The notes under the pieces were generated by a model. It did no database searches and had not been told where the DNA came from. It saw nothing but the letters and a program-made list of their open reading frames with translations. A program made the translations under genes and the position numbers. This document shows, piece after piece, positions 27,955 through 36,104 of a DNA stretch of 64,000 bases. Origin of the DNA: Hyphomicrobiales bacterium (GTDB taxonomy: Bacteria; Pseudomonadota; Alphaproteobacteria; Rhizobiales; Rhizobiaceae); the NCBI GenBank assembly GCA_900472785.1, contig UCJH01000012.1:1-64000 (forward strand). Reading direction: 5' to 3'. Every line of letters starts with the position of its first letter. Position 1 is the first letter of the stretch.

Positions 27955-28949
27955 CGGCTTTTTCCTTCCCGCATGAACGGCAGCAGACGCTCGATGCTGG
28001 TGTTCGACAGGGTGATCGCGACCAGGATGATGGCGCCGATGATCATCTTGAAGGCAAAGGGAGAGACGCCCATCAGGTTCAGCCCGTTCTGGGTGATCGA
28101 GATCATCAGCACGCCGAGCACGCAGCCGAGTACGGTCCCCTTGCCGCCGCCAAGGCGCGCACCACCCAAAACCACGGCCGCCAGCACATCGAGTTCGCGG
28201 CCGTAAAGCGCATTCGGCACGACTTCCTGGGCGTAATGTGCCTGGATGAGACCCGCGATACCGGCCATCAGACCGAGCCAGCCGAAGGCGATGAACTGCA
28301 TGGCGCCGACGTTGATTCCGAAACGCCGCGCACCTTCCGGATTGTCGCCGAAGGCATAGAGCTGGCGGCCGGTGGTCGTGCGGGTAATCAATACCCAGGT
28401 GGCGACGACGCAGATGACCATGACCAGAACCGGGAGCGTGATCTCCACCCAGCTGCCATCGGCCATTTCATGTTCGAACAGGATGACCCGGCTCGTCAGC
28501 CAGTCCGGCAGGTTGTAGATCGACACGCCGCGCGTGAAGAACATCAGCAGGCCGAAATAGATGTTGAAGGTCGCGATGGTGGCGACGATCGAAATGATCC
28601 TGAAGCGGTGGATCAGGAGCGCGTTGATCGCGCCGAGCGAAACGCCAAGGATGGCGGCGATCAGAAGCCCCGAAAACCAGCCGCCGCCACCGATGCTCTC
28701 CAGAAGCAAGGCCGCGACGTACTGGACGACCGACGCCGCGACCGCGAACGAGATGTCGATGCCGCCGGCGATCAGCACGACCAGCAGGCCGACAGCGAAG
28801 ATGATGTTGACCGAGCTCGTATTGAGCAGGTCGAAGGCATTGCCGAGCGAAAAGAAGCGGTCTGTCGCGAGCGACAGGAACAGGCTGATCAGCACGATGA
28901 CGGCAAGCAACGCAAATTCCGTGGCATGGGATTGGATGATCTTACGCAT
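27951..28949 (-). CDS. Ribose-type sugar ABC transporter permease (first)
   Basis: This 332-residue RbsC-family permease contains AGGIDISFAVAASVVQY and the conserved loop VLGGARLGGGKGTVLG. The start at 28949 overlaps the ATPase stop by 8 bases; the longer frame upstream is the ATPase gene read in another frame. It pairs with the second permease. Several hydrophobic helices are visible throughout. Confidence 0.9.
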   Translation of the reverse strand: MRKIIQSHATEFALLAVIVLISLFLSLATDRFFSLGNAFDLLNTSSVNIIFAVGLLVVLIAGGIDISFAVAASVVQYVAALLLESIGGGGWFSGLLIAAILGVSLGAINALLIHRFRIISIVATIATFNIYFGLLMFFTRGVSIYNLPDWLTSRVILFEHEMADGSWVEITLPVLVMVICVVATWVLITRTTTGRQLYAFGDNPEGARRFGINVGAMQFIAFGWLGLMAGIAGLIQAHYAQEVVPNALYGRELDVLAAVVLGGARLGGGKGTVLGCVLGVLMISITQNGLNLMGVSPFAFKMIIGAIILVAITLSNTSIERLLPFMREGKSR

Positions 28950-30456
28950 AGACGGCCGCCTCGATGTCCTGCAGCGCACACTGGCGCGGATCGAAGACAG
29001 CACTGATCCGGCCGCCGGCCATGTGCAGCACCCGGTCCGCGTTGAAATAGACCTCCGGCACCTCGTCCGAGATCAGGATGATCGCCAGACCGCTTTCTGC
29101 GAGCTTGGCGACGATCTCGAAAATCCCGGCGCGCGCGCCGACATCGACGCCCACGGTCGGCGCATCGAGGATCAAGAGCTTCGGGTTTGTCGCCAGCCAT
29201 TTGGCAATGGCGATGCGCTGCTGGTTGCCGCCTGATAGCGTCGAAATGGCGTCGGACTGCTTGCCGATCTTGACGCCGAGATCGGTGACCCACTGCGCGA
29301 CCAGCCTGTGCTTGCGTTCATCCGAAAGCAGACCGCCGGTGCGAATGCCGTCGAGCGACGCGATCACCAGATTGTCGGCGATCGATTGCGGCTGGATAAG
29401 GCCGAGCGACAGCCGGTCCTCGGAAAGATAGGCGACGCCAGCCGCGATTGCCTCACGATTGGAAGAGAAGTGCACCGGCTTTCCGACCAGCACCACCTCG
29501 CCGGATTGCGGCTTGAGCATTCCAAAGAGTGAGAGCGCAAGCTCGGTGCGGCCGGCACCCAGCAACCCGGTGATACCGAGGGTCTCGCCCCTGCGGACGG
29601 TAAAGGAAATATCCTCGAACTGACCCGGACGCGTCAGCTTCTTCACCTCCAGCACCACCGGATTTGCATCTTTCGGTGTGGCGCGGACATGCTGGTCGAA
29701 GGTGCGGCCGGTCATCAGTTCGGTAATCCGCGACTGGGTCATGCCCTCGGTCGGATAGACGCCGACAAGCGCGCCGTCGCGCAGGACGGTCAACCGGCTT
29801 GAAATTTCCAGCACCTCGGCGAGGCGGTGACTAACGAAGACGACGGCGACGCCGGAGGCCGAGAGCGTGCGGACGATATCGAGCAGATGGTCTGTTTCGG
29901 ACTGCGTCAGCGACGCCGTCGGCTCGTCCATGAAGACGATCTTCGCCTCGCCGACCAGCGCGCGGGCGATCGCCACGATCTGGCGCTGGGCGATCGGGAA
30001 TTCCTTGAGCGGCAGGTCGACATCGAGCGTCACGCCGAGCCGCTTCAGCGCGCGGATGGCGGTTTCGCGCATGCGGCCGTAATTGACGAACCGCGGCCAG
30101 CGACCCAGCAGCGTCTGGAACGCGATGTTTTCCGCGACGGTCATCTCGGGAAAGAGCGCCAGATCCTGCCAGATGACCTGGATGCCGCCGTTCTGCGCCG
30201 TCACCGGCGACATGTGGGAATAGGTTTCGCCGTCATAATCGATGACCGCGCCGGCTTCCGGCCGATAGACGCCGGTGATGATCTTGATCAGCGTGCTCTT
30301 GCCCGATCCGTTTTCGCCGGCAAGGCAATGCACCTCGCCTGGCAGGACATCGAAGCTGACATTCTTCAGCGCCTTGACGCCGCCGAAGGTCATGTTGATG
30401 TTGCGAAGCGACAGAAGCGGCCTTCGGCCTGCATTCTCGCCGGAAATATCGGTCAT
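28942..30456 (-). CDS. Ribose-type sugar ABC transporter ATPase (double domain)
   Basis: This 504-residue RbsA-like ATPase has two ABC domains. The first has Walker A GENGSGKST and a normal Walker B (IVFMDEPTASL). The second has the usual degenerate Walker A (GLLGAGRTE) with signature LSGGNQQ and LILDAPTVGVD. The start at 30456 (MTDISGEN) fits the family. It is separated from the binding-protein gene by a hairpin-bearing gap. Confidence 0.9.
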   Translation of the reverse strand: MTDISGENAGRRPLLSLRNINMTFGGVKALKNVSFDVLPGEVHCLAGENGSGKSTLIKIITGVYRPEAGAVIDYDGETYSHMSPVTAQNGGIQVIWQDLALFPEMTVAENIAFQTLLGRWPRFVNYGRMRETAIRALKRLGVTLDVDLPLKEFPIAQRQIVAIARALVGEAKIVFMDEPTASLTQSETDHLLDIVRTLSASGVAVVFVSHRLAEVLEISSRLTVLRDGALVGVYPTEGMTQSRITELMTGRTFDQHVRATPKDANPVVLEVKKLTRPGQFEDISFTVRRGETLGITGLLGAGRTELALSLFGMLKPQSGEVVLVGKPVHFSSNREAIAAGVAYLSEDRLSLGLIQPQSIADNLVIASLDGIRTGGLLSDERKHRLVAQWVTDLGVKIGKQSDAISTLSGGNQQRIAIAKWLATNPKLLILDAPTVGVDVGARAGIFEIVAKLAESGLAIILISDEVPEVYFNADRVLHMAGGRISAVFDPRQCALQDIEAAVYA

Positions 30457-30493
30457 TCGGATATGCCTAACAGGGAACACGGAGTAACCTGCC

Positions 30494-30513
30494 GGGCCAG
30501 CCGGAGCCGGCCC
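30494..30513 (-). repeat. Imperfect hairpin between binding-protein and ATPase genes
   Basis: GGGCC (30494-30498) pairs with GGCCC (30509-30513) around a partly paired GC-rich centre. It lies 27 bases after the binding-protein stop and has no U tract. Such hairpins commonly stabilise the binding-protein mRNA and reduce expression of downstream transporter genes. Confidence 0.45.
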
Positions 30514-30539
30514 AGCAGTCGGGAGAACCCTTCAGCGGA

Positions 30540-31517
30540 TCAGAGGCCCATTCCGGCCAGTTCGTCCACGGTATCCTTGTTGATCGGCAGCAACTGATCG
30601 ACGATGATGTCGTTGCCCACCGGCTTGATGACGCCGAGCCCCGGAATGTCGTCGCCTTCCTTGACGCTTTCGCCCTTGATCAGGCGATCGGCCATGGTGA
30701 CGAAAACTTCGCCGGCCTGCTTCGGATTCCACATGAAGCCGCCGGAAATCGCGTCGGACTTGATCAGCTTCTGGCCCTGGCCGGGCGAGAACGGGCCGAG
30801 CACGAAGATCTCGCCGGTCTTGCGGCGCTCCTCGACAGCGCGGCCAGCGCCGATCGGTCCCTGGCTGCCGAAGGCCAGGAAGCCCTTGAGGTCCGGATGC
30901 GCGGCGATCAGGTCGAGCGCCGTCGAGCGGCTCTTGTCCACATCCTCGGCCACGCCGTAACGCTCGCCGACGAGCTTCATATCGGGATAGTTCGCTTTGA
31001 TGTAGGCGATCGCGGCATCGGCCCAGGCATTGTGTAGCGGCACCGTCAGCGAACCGACGAAGACGGCATATTCGCCCTTGCCACCCATCTTTTCGGCGAG
31101 CAGCTTGCCGTGCGCCTCACCGAAACCGGTGGACGAGGCCAGCTCGAAATTCCAGTCGGCGCCCTTCTGGCTCGGCGATTCATGAGTGATAACGAAAATT
31201 CCGGCTTCCTTGGCTTTCGTCAGCACTGGCTCCAGAACCTTGGCATCGTTGGGAACAACGCCGATAACCTTGACGCCCTGGGCGATCAGATCCTCGATCG
31301 CGCGCACCTGAAGCGCCGGGTCGGCACTGGTCGGGCCGACCATGAAGGCATCGAGACCGAGCTTGGCGCCCTGCTCCTTGATGCCGGCCTCCATCGCGTT
31401 GAACCATGGGATGCCGCCGATCTTGACGACGACACCGACCTTGTCGGCTGCCATCGCTGCGAACGACACGCCAAGCGACAGCGACGCGGCAAACGCCGCG
31501 ACGAGCAATTTCTTCAT
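30540..31517 (-). CDS. Periplasmic sugar-binding protein of the ribose type
   Basis: This 325-residue binding protein has a signal peptide of about 23 residues ending AAMA, and a periplasmic-binding-protein fold starting DKVGVVVKIGGIPWF. GGAGGAGGAATT precedes the ATG. It is the first gene of the seven-gene unit (binding protein, ATPase, two permeases, isomerase, kinase, aldolase) and defines what sugar is imported. Repeated operator-like motifs lie just upstream, next to the divergent LacI gene. Confidence 0.9.
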   Translation of the reverse strand: MKKLLVAAFAASLSLGVSFAAMAADKVGVVVKIGGIPWFNAMEAGIKEQGAKLGLDAFMVGPTSADPALQVRAIEDLIAQGVKVIGVVPNDAKVLEPVLTKAKEAGIFVITHESPSQKGADWNFELASSTGFGEAHGKLLAEKMGGKGEYAVFVGSLTVPLHNAWADAAIAYIKANYPDMKLVGERYGVAEDVDKSRSTALDLIAAHPDLKGFLAFGSQGPIGAGRAVEERRKTGEIFVLGPFSPGQGQKLIKSDAISGGFMWNPKQAGEVFVTMADRLIKGESVKEGDDIPGLGVIKPVGNDIIVDQLLPINKDTVDELAGMGL

Positions 31518-31653
31518 TCGAATTCCTCCTCCAAAGTCCCCGTCCGGGGAACATCCTGGCCGCTGCGGACAGCCGGCCCTCCAATCAGAATATGGCCTGG
31601 GATCGGGCCTGCGCCCACCCTTCCGAAAATCGCCTCCTCAAGCGATACCGCGC

Positions 31654-31694
31654 TGCACAATCGATATTTCTTTTTTGCACAATCGATGGTGCAA
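31654..31694. promoter_or_regulatory. Tandem operator-like repeats in the divergent lacI promoter region
   Basis: TGCACAATCGAT occurs twice (31654-31665 and 31676-31687), exactly 22 bases apart, which is two helical turns. The second copy is part of a palindrome, TTGCAC-N8-GTGCAA (31675-31694). The whole gene-free interval 31518-31857 lies between the binding-protein gene and the divergent lacI-type gene. The repeats are the best candidates for that repressor's binding sites. I see no other structure in the interval. Confidence 0.55.
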
Positions 31695-31857
31695 TTAATA
31701 TCAAATAGATTTATTGTTTCGTCAAGCGGAGATTGGCGCAAGAAAATCGGACAGGGCGTCGGCGTATTTTTCGCGGAGACATCGACAGATTCAATGTATT
31801 AGAAACATTGTGCTTTTCCGCCGTTTGGCGGCACGAAAAAAGATTGCAGAGGTCAGG

Positions 31858-32916
31858 ATGCGGCAAGAGAGCAAGAAGAAGGCGACGATCTACGATCTCT
31901 CGGTCCTGTCCGGCTGTTCCGCCTCCACAGTGAGCGCCGTACTGAACGGCACCTGGCAAAAGCGCCGGATCAAGGAAAGCACCGCCGAACTGATCCGCAG
32001 CCTCGCCGAAAAACACCAATACACGGCAAACCTTCAGGCGCGGGGCTTGCGCAGTTCGCGGTCCGGTCTCGTCGGCCTGCTGCTGCCGGTGCATGACAAC
32101 CGCTATTTCTCTTCCATGGCCCAGACGTTTGAGGCGCATGTGCGCGCCCGCGGCCAATGCCCGATCGTCGTCAGCGCCTGCCGCGACCCGCAGGAGGAAC
32201 GCCAGACGGTGGAAACGCTGATCTCCTATTCGATCGACGAACTTTTCGTCGCCGGTGCGACCGATCCCGATGGCGTGCATGCCGTCTGCGAGGCGGCGGG
32301 CCTCAAGCATATCAATATCGACCTGCCGGGCACCAAGACCCATTCGGTCATCAGCGACAATTACGAAGGCGGCCGGCTGCTGACCAAAGCGATCATACGC
32401 CACTGCGAGGGCGATCGGCCGCTGCAGCCGGAAGATCTCTATCTGTTCGGAGGGCGCAACGATCATGCCAGCCGGGAGCGCATCCGCGGGTTTCGCGAAG
32501 TCAAGCGCGCGATGCTCGGCGCCGATCCGGACGAATGCATCCAGCCGACCGGCTATTCGCCGGCCATGACCCAGAAGGCTTTCGAAACCTTCTATGCCCG
32601 CGAGGGCCGCCTGCCGCGGGCCTTCTTCATCAATTCCTCGATCAATTTCGAAGGCTTGTTGCGGTTTCTCGGCCAGCATCCGCACGAAACCTTCGCCGAC
32701 ATCGTCGTCGGCTGTTACGACTACGATCCTTTCGGCTCGTTCCTCCCCTTTCCCGTCATCATGATCCGTCAGGATGTGGACGGCATGATTTCCAAGGCTT
32801 TTGAAATCGTCGACCAAGGGCGCTCGCCTCCGGAACTGCACCTGATCCAGCCGGAACTGGTGCCTCCGCGCACGGCATTGATGGGTCCGCTCGATGCGCT
32901 GAAAGACATCGACTGA
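31858..32916 (+). CDS. LacI-family transcriptional regulator
   Basis: This 352-residue regulator has an N-terminal LacI helix-turn-helix (TIYDLSVLSGCSASTVSAVLNG, shown here as TIYDLS then CSASTVSAVLNG) followed by a periplasmic-binding-protein-like effector domain. The ATG at 31858 has GAGG 5 bases upstream. It is divergent from the ketose uptake and catabolism operon and very likely represses it until the sugar or a sugar phosphate is bound. Confidence 0.9.
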   Translation: MRQESKKKATIYDLSVLSGCSASTVSAVLNGTWQKRRIKESTAELIRSLAEKHQYTANLQARGLRSSRSGLVGLLLPVHDNRYFSSMAQTFEAHVRARGQCPIVVSACRDPQEERQTVETLISYSIDELFVAGATDPDGVHAVCEAAGLKHINIDLPGTKTHSVISDNYEGGRLLTKAIIRHCEGDRPLQPEDLYLFGGRNDHASRERIRGFREVKRAMLGADPDECIQPTGYSPAMTQKAFETFYAREGRLPRAFFINSSINFEGLLRFLGQHPHETFADIVVGCYDYDPFGSFLPFPVIMIRQDVDGMISKAFEIVDQGRSPPELHLIQPELVPPRTALMGPLDALKDID

Positions 32917-32942
32917 GCGAAAGGCGTCGCAAGGCCGATCGC

Positions 32943-33413
32943 TCACGCTTCGACGGGCACGAAGAGGCCGAGCTTGATATCCTTGAGCACCACATTCGTA
33001 TGAATCCGCTTGATTTGCGGATTTTGCGCCATGATGCCGGCGGTGATTTCGTCGTACTGGCCGACATCCCGTGCCGTGATGATGGCGATCAGATCGACGG
33101 AACCGGTCACGTAGTACACCTGCTGGATGTGGTCCTGCTTCTCCGCCCAGACGCGGAATTTCGACAGGGCATCATAGTTTTCCCGCTCGATCTCCATCCC
33201 GGCAATGAAGGTCATCGGGTTGTCGGCAAGCTTGCGGTCGAGAACGGCAATCTCGGCGGCAATGACGCCTTCCTCGCGCAGGCGCTTCAGCCGCCGCTGC
33301 ACGGCCGAGGCGGACAGACCGACCTGCTCCGCGATCGTTTCGGCCTTCAACTGGCAATTTCTCTGGACGATGTCCAGAATGCTCCGGTCGAATGAATCCA
33401 GCATTGCGGACAT
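32943..33413 (-). CDS. Lrp/AsnC-family transcriptional regulator
   Basis: This 156-residue regulator has the AsnC-type helix-turn-helix (AEQVGLSASAVQRRLKRL) and a C-terminal RAM ligand-binding domain with VTGSVDLIAIITARD. GAGGAAC precedes the ATG at 33413. It is divergent from the homocysteine S-methyltransferase-family gene across 229 bases, so it probably controls that gene in response to an amino acid such as methionine. Confidence 0.9.
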   Translation of the reverse strand: MSAMLDSFDRSILDIVQRNCQLKAETIAEQVGLSASAVQRRLKRLREEGVIAAEIAVLDRKLADNPMTFIAGMEIERENYDALSKFRVWAEKQDHIQQVYYVTGSVDLIAIITARDVGQYDEITAGIMAQNPQIKRIHTNVVLKDIKLGLFVPVEA

Positions 33414-33642
33414 TCCAGTTCCTCGCCTTGTATCGACGCCGCGTATAGCCTTCGCCGGGAAAGGCATCCAGAGACATCGAAGGAACATTTGCGGAGTTTC
33501 CGCTTCAATTTGGAAATTTTCGGGTTTCGCACGCAGCTTAAGAAAAAAATTGCGGCAGAACATCGAAGCCGGGATTTAATCTGCAGGACTGTTGCGCCGG
33601 TCAGGGGTGACGACAGGAGACAGCAGTCTCGGAGCCGCTACA

Positions 33643-34551
33643 ATGAACGACATCCTCATTCTCGATGGCGGCATGAGCCGCGAACTGGTCCGGCTGGGTG
33701 CCCAGTTGCGCCAACCCGAGTGGTCGGCGCTTGCCCTCATCGACACACCGGAGATCGTTCGCGACGTGCATCGGGAATTTATCGAGGCGGGTGCGGATGT
33801 CGTCACCACCAACAGCTATGCTCTGGTTCCCTTCCACATCGGCGAGGCGCGGTTTCGCAACGAGGGCGAAGCACTGATCGCGCTTTCCGGCCGACTGGCG
33901 CGGGAAGCGGCGGATGCGTTTACCGAACGCAAGGTGCGCGTCGCCGGCTCCCTGCCACCGATCTTCGGATCCTATGAGCCGCAGCTTTTCGATCCCGGCA
34001 GGGTCCAGCACTATCTCTCCGTTCTCGTTCGCGGCCTTTCGCCTTTTGTGGATGTCTGGCTGGGCGAGACGCTGAGCCTGATCGCCGAGGGCGAAGCCGT
34101 TCGTCAGGCGGTGACCGGGACCGGAAAACCGTTCTGGATTTCCTTCACCCTTGCCGACGACCCCGCCACCGAGGCTACGGATGTGCCGCGTCTGCGCTCG
34201 GGCGAAACGGTTGCAGATGCCGCCGAATGGGCCGCCTCAGCCGGCCTGCAAGCCCTGCTGTTCAACTGCAGCCGACCGGAAGTCATGGCAAGCGCCGTCA
34301 GGATCGCTTCGGAAATCTTCACACGGCGGAACGCCTCGATCGCCATCGGCGTCTATGCCAATGCCTTCGAGCCGCTGGACGAAGAGGGTGCCGCCAACGA
34401 GGCGCTGCATGCGACGCGCGAAGACCTCACGGGCGATGTCTACTGCGATTTTGCCTGCACCTGGGTGGAGGCTGGCGCCTCGATGATCGGGGGCTGCTGT
34501 GGCGTCGGCACCGCGCACATCCATCGATTGGCACAACGGTTGAAATCCTGA
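33643..34551 (+). CDS. Homocysteine S-methyltransferase family protein
   Basis: This 302-residue protein has the Pfam S-methyl_trans fold. It starts with ILILDGGMSREL, and the zinc-binding cysteine pair lies in IGGCCGVG near the C-terminus; an upstream FNCSRPE segment holds the third ligand. Members transfer a methyl group from S-methylmethionine, betaine or a similar donor to homocysteine. The ATG at 33643 has GGAG upstream. The divergent Lrp-type gene suggests amino-acid-responsive expression. The methyl donor is unknown. Confidence 0.87.
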   Translation: MNDILILDGGMSRELVRLGAQLRQPEWSALALIDTPEIVRDVHREFIEAGADVVTTNSYALVPFHIGEARFRNEGEALIALSGRLAREAADAFTERKVRVAGSLPPIFGSYEPQLFDPGRVQHYLSVLVRGLSPFVDVWLGETLSLIAEGEAVRQAVTGTGKPFWISFTLADDPATEATDVPRLRSGETVADAAEWAASAGLQALLFNCSRPEVMASAVRIASEIFTRRNASIAIGVYANAFEPLDEEGAANEALHATREDLTGDVYCDFACTWVEAGASMIGGCCGVGTAHIHRLAQRLKS

Positions 34552-34923
34552 CCCGACACCGAAAAGCCAATCCGGCCCATACCGCCACGGCTTGCGTCAA
34601 TGATGCGAACACGACCGTGCGATGGGGCCTGCATTTCCCTTGAAGAAGAAACCGGAATTGGAACGTCCAAATCCTCAACCCAGGCAAACCTCGGTCTCAA
34701 GACCGTATCGCCGCAAGAACGCCGGTAAAATTTCAGCAGAAACGCCGATCGCCTGCGCGACTTGAACAAATTACACCTTGCCTATAAGCACCGAAGATCG
34801 GGTACAGGCACAGTTCGCCCGCAAATCCGCAGATAATCCGAGTAAACATTTACTGAAATCTATTTCCCCGGACGCGCCACTGTGGCAGGCTGGGCCTCAG
34901 GCTTAAAACATGGAATGCTGGAA
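34552..34923. other. Intergenic region upstream of the EbgR-like regulator
   Basis: These 372 bases carry no credible gene. The only structure I see is the 14-base palindrome at 34841-34854, listed separately. The preceding gene ends at 34551 and no terminator hairpin with a U tract follows it. Confidence 0.5.
34841..34854. promoter_or_regulatory. Operator-like palindrome before the EbgR-like gene
   Basis: AGTAAACATTTACT is a palindrome with arms AGTAAA and TTTACT. A close copy (AATAAATATTTACT, 12 of 14 identical) lies at 35997-36010 before the transporter operon. The shared motif suggests that the LacI-type regulator between them binds both, giving autoregulation and operon control. Confidence 0.6.
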
Positions 34924-35970
34924 ATGGTAACGATCAAGGAAATCGCCAAGGCTGTAGGCGTGTCATCCGCCACGGTGTCGCGGGTCCTGAACTACGACCC
35001 TGCCCTTTCCATTTCCCCTGCCAAACGCCAGGCAATCATCGAAACAGCGGAGGCGTTGAACTACGAGACGCCGCGCAATCGCAACAAGGCAAACGGCCAG
35101 GCTGCGCCGAGCCTGCTGACCAAGCTCGTCATCGTCCATTTCCTGGAACCCTCCGATGAAATCGCCGATCCCTACTATGTCGGCGTCCGCCTGGGGATCG
35201 AAACCCGCTGCCGCGAACTCAAGACCGAGATCGTCAAGATCTTTCATTCCGATGCCTTGCCGGAAGCCTCCCTCCTTGAAAGCGCATCGGGCGTCATCGT
35301 CATCGGCAAACATTCCAACGACGAGATCGAATGGCTGCAGCAATATGCACCTCAGATCGTCTTTGCCGATTTCGACCCCCGGATGGACCAGATCGACAGC
35401 GTCCTCTCGGACATGGGGATCGCCACCCTCAAAATCCTGGAATCCCTGAAAGCCAGCGGGTACAGGCGCATCGGCTTCATCGGCAGCCATGAAAAACTGA
35501 ACGGCACCGTCACCCCTTTCGGCGAGAGCCGTTGCGCTGCTTATATCGATTGGCAGAAGAGGAACGGCACCTTCGATGCCGACCTTCTCGCTCTGGCCGA
35601 TTGTTCCTCGGGACAAAGCCTTCGGCTCGATACCGGGTATCGGCTTGCCGGCGGCCTGCTGGCGCTGAAGGACCGGCCGGATGTGATCGTCACCTCGAAC
35701 GACAATATGGCGATCGGCACTTATCGGGCAATCCAGGAAGTTGGTCTGAGCATACCCGACGACATCGGCGTGATTTCATTCAACGATATTCCGGTGGCGC
35801 AATTCCTGACCCCGCCGCTGACGACCGTGCGCATCCATGGCGAACATATCGGCGAAGTTGCCGTCGATCTTCTGCTGGAACGCCTGTCCGGTCGCGCCTA
35901 TGGCAAGCAGGTTCGCATCGCCACCGAACTTGTTCATCGCGGCAGCTGCCGCAATGCGATGGAATCATGA
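34924..35970 (+). CDS. LacI-family regulator (EbgR/MsmR-like)
   Basis: This 348-residue repressor has helix-turn-helix and hinge regions (TIKEIAKAVGVSSATVSRVL) very like those of E. coli EbgR, a regulator of a GH2 beta-galactosidase. The effector domain follows and ends with TPPLTTVRIHGE. I used ATG 34924; two upstream in-frame ATGs add up to 14 residues that do not match the family. It precedes a maltose-type transporter and a GH2 glycosidase, and two copies of a shared palindrome flank it. Confidence 0.9.
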   Translation: MVTIKEIAKAVGVSSATVSRVLNYDPALSISPAKRQAIIETAEALNYETPRNRNKANGQAAPSLLTKLVIVHFLEPSDEIADPYYVGVRLGIETRCRELKTEIVKIFHSDALPEASLLESASGVIVIGKHSNDEIEWLQQYAPQIVFADFDPRMDQIDSVLSDMGIATLKILESLKASGYRRIGFIGSHEKLNGTVTPFGESRCAAYIDWQKRNGTFDADLLALADCSSGQSLRLDTGYRLAGGLLALKDRPDVIVTSNDNMAIGTYRAIQEVGLSIPDDIGVISFNDIPVAQFLTPPLTTVRIHGEHIGEVAVDLLLERLSGRAYGKQVRIATELVHRGSCRNAMES

Positions 35971-35996
35971 GGCTTTTCGCGAACCTTCGCATGCGC

Positions 35997-36010
35997 AATA
36001 AATATTTACT
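35997..36010. promoter_or_regulatory. Operator-like palindrome before the sugar transporter operon
   Basis: AATAAATATTTACT matches the palindrome at 34841-34854 at 12 of 14 positions. It lies 27 bases after the regulator stop and about 95 bases before the binding-protein gene, a suitable place for repressor control. Confidence 0.6.
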
Positions 36011-36073
36011 AAATTTTCCTTGCGTGTTTTCCAGTTTTGGGTAAATCTTGCATCGACGGCACGGGAGGAGACC

Positions 36074-36094
36074 ATGCCGACGCAAATTCGCTAG
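36074..36094 (+). CDS. Possible six-residue leader peptide
   Basis: ATG CCG ACG CAA ATT CGC TAG follows a strong Shine-Dalgarno (GGGAGGAG). Its stop codon overlaps the Shine-Dalgarno of the binding-protein gene (TAGGGAGGA). Terminating ribosomes would sit on that site, so coupling or attenuation is possible. The frame is short enough that chance cannot be excluded. Confidence 0.35.
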   Translation: MPTQIR

Positions 36095-36104
36095 GGAGGA
36101 ACAC

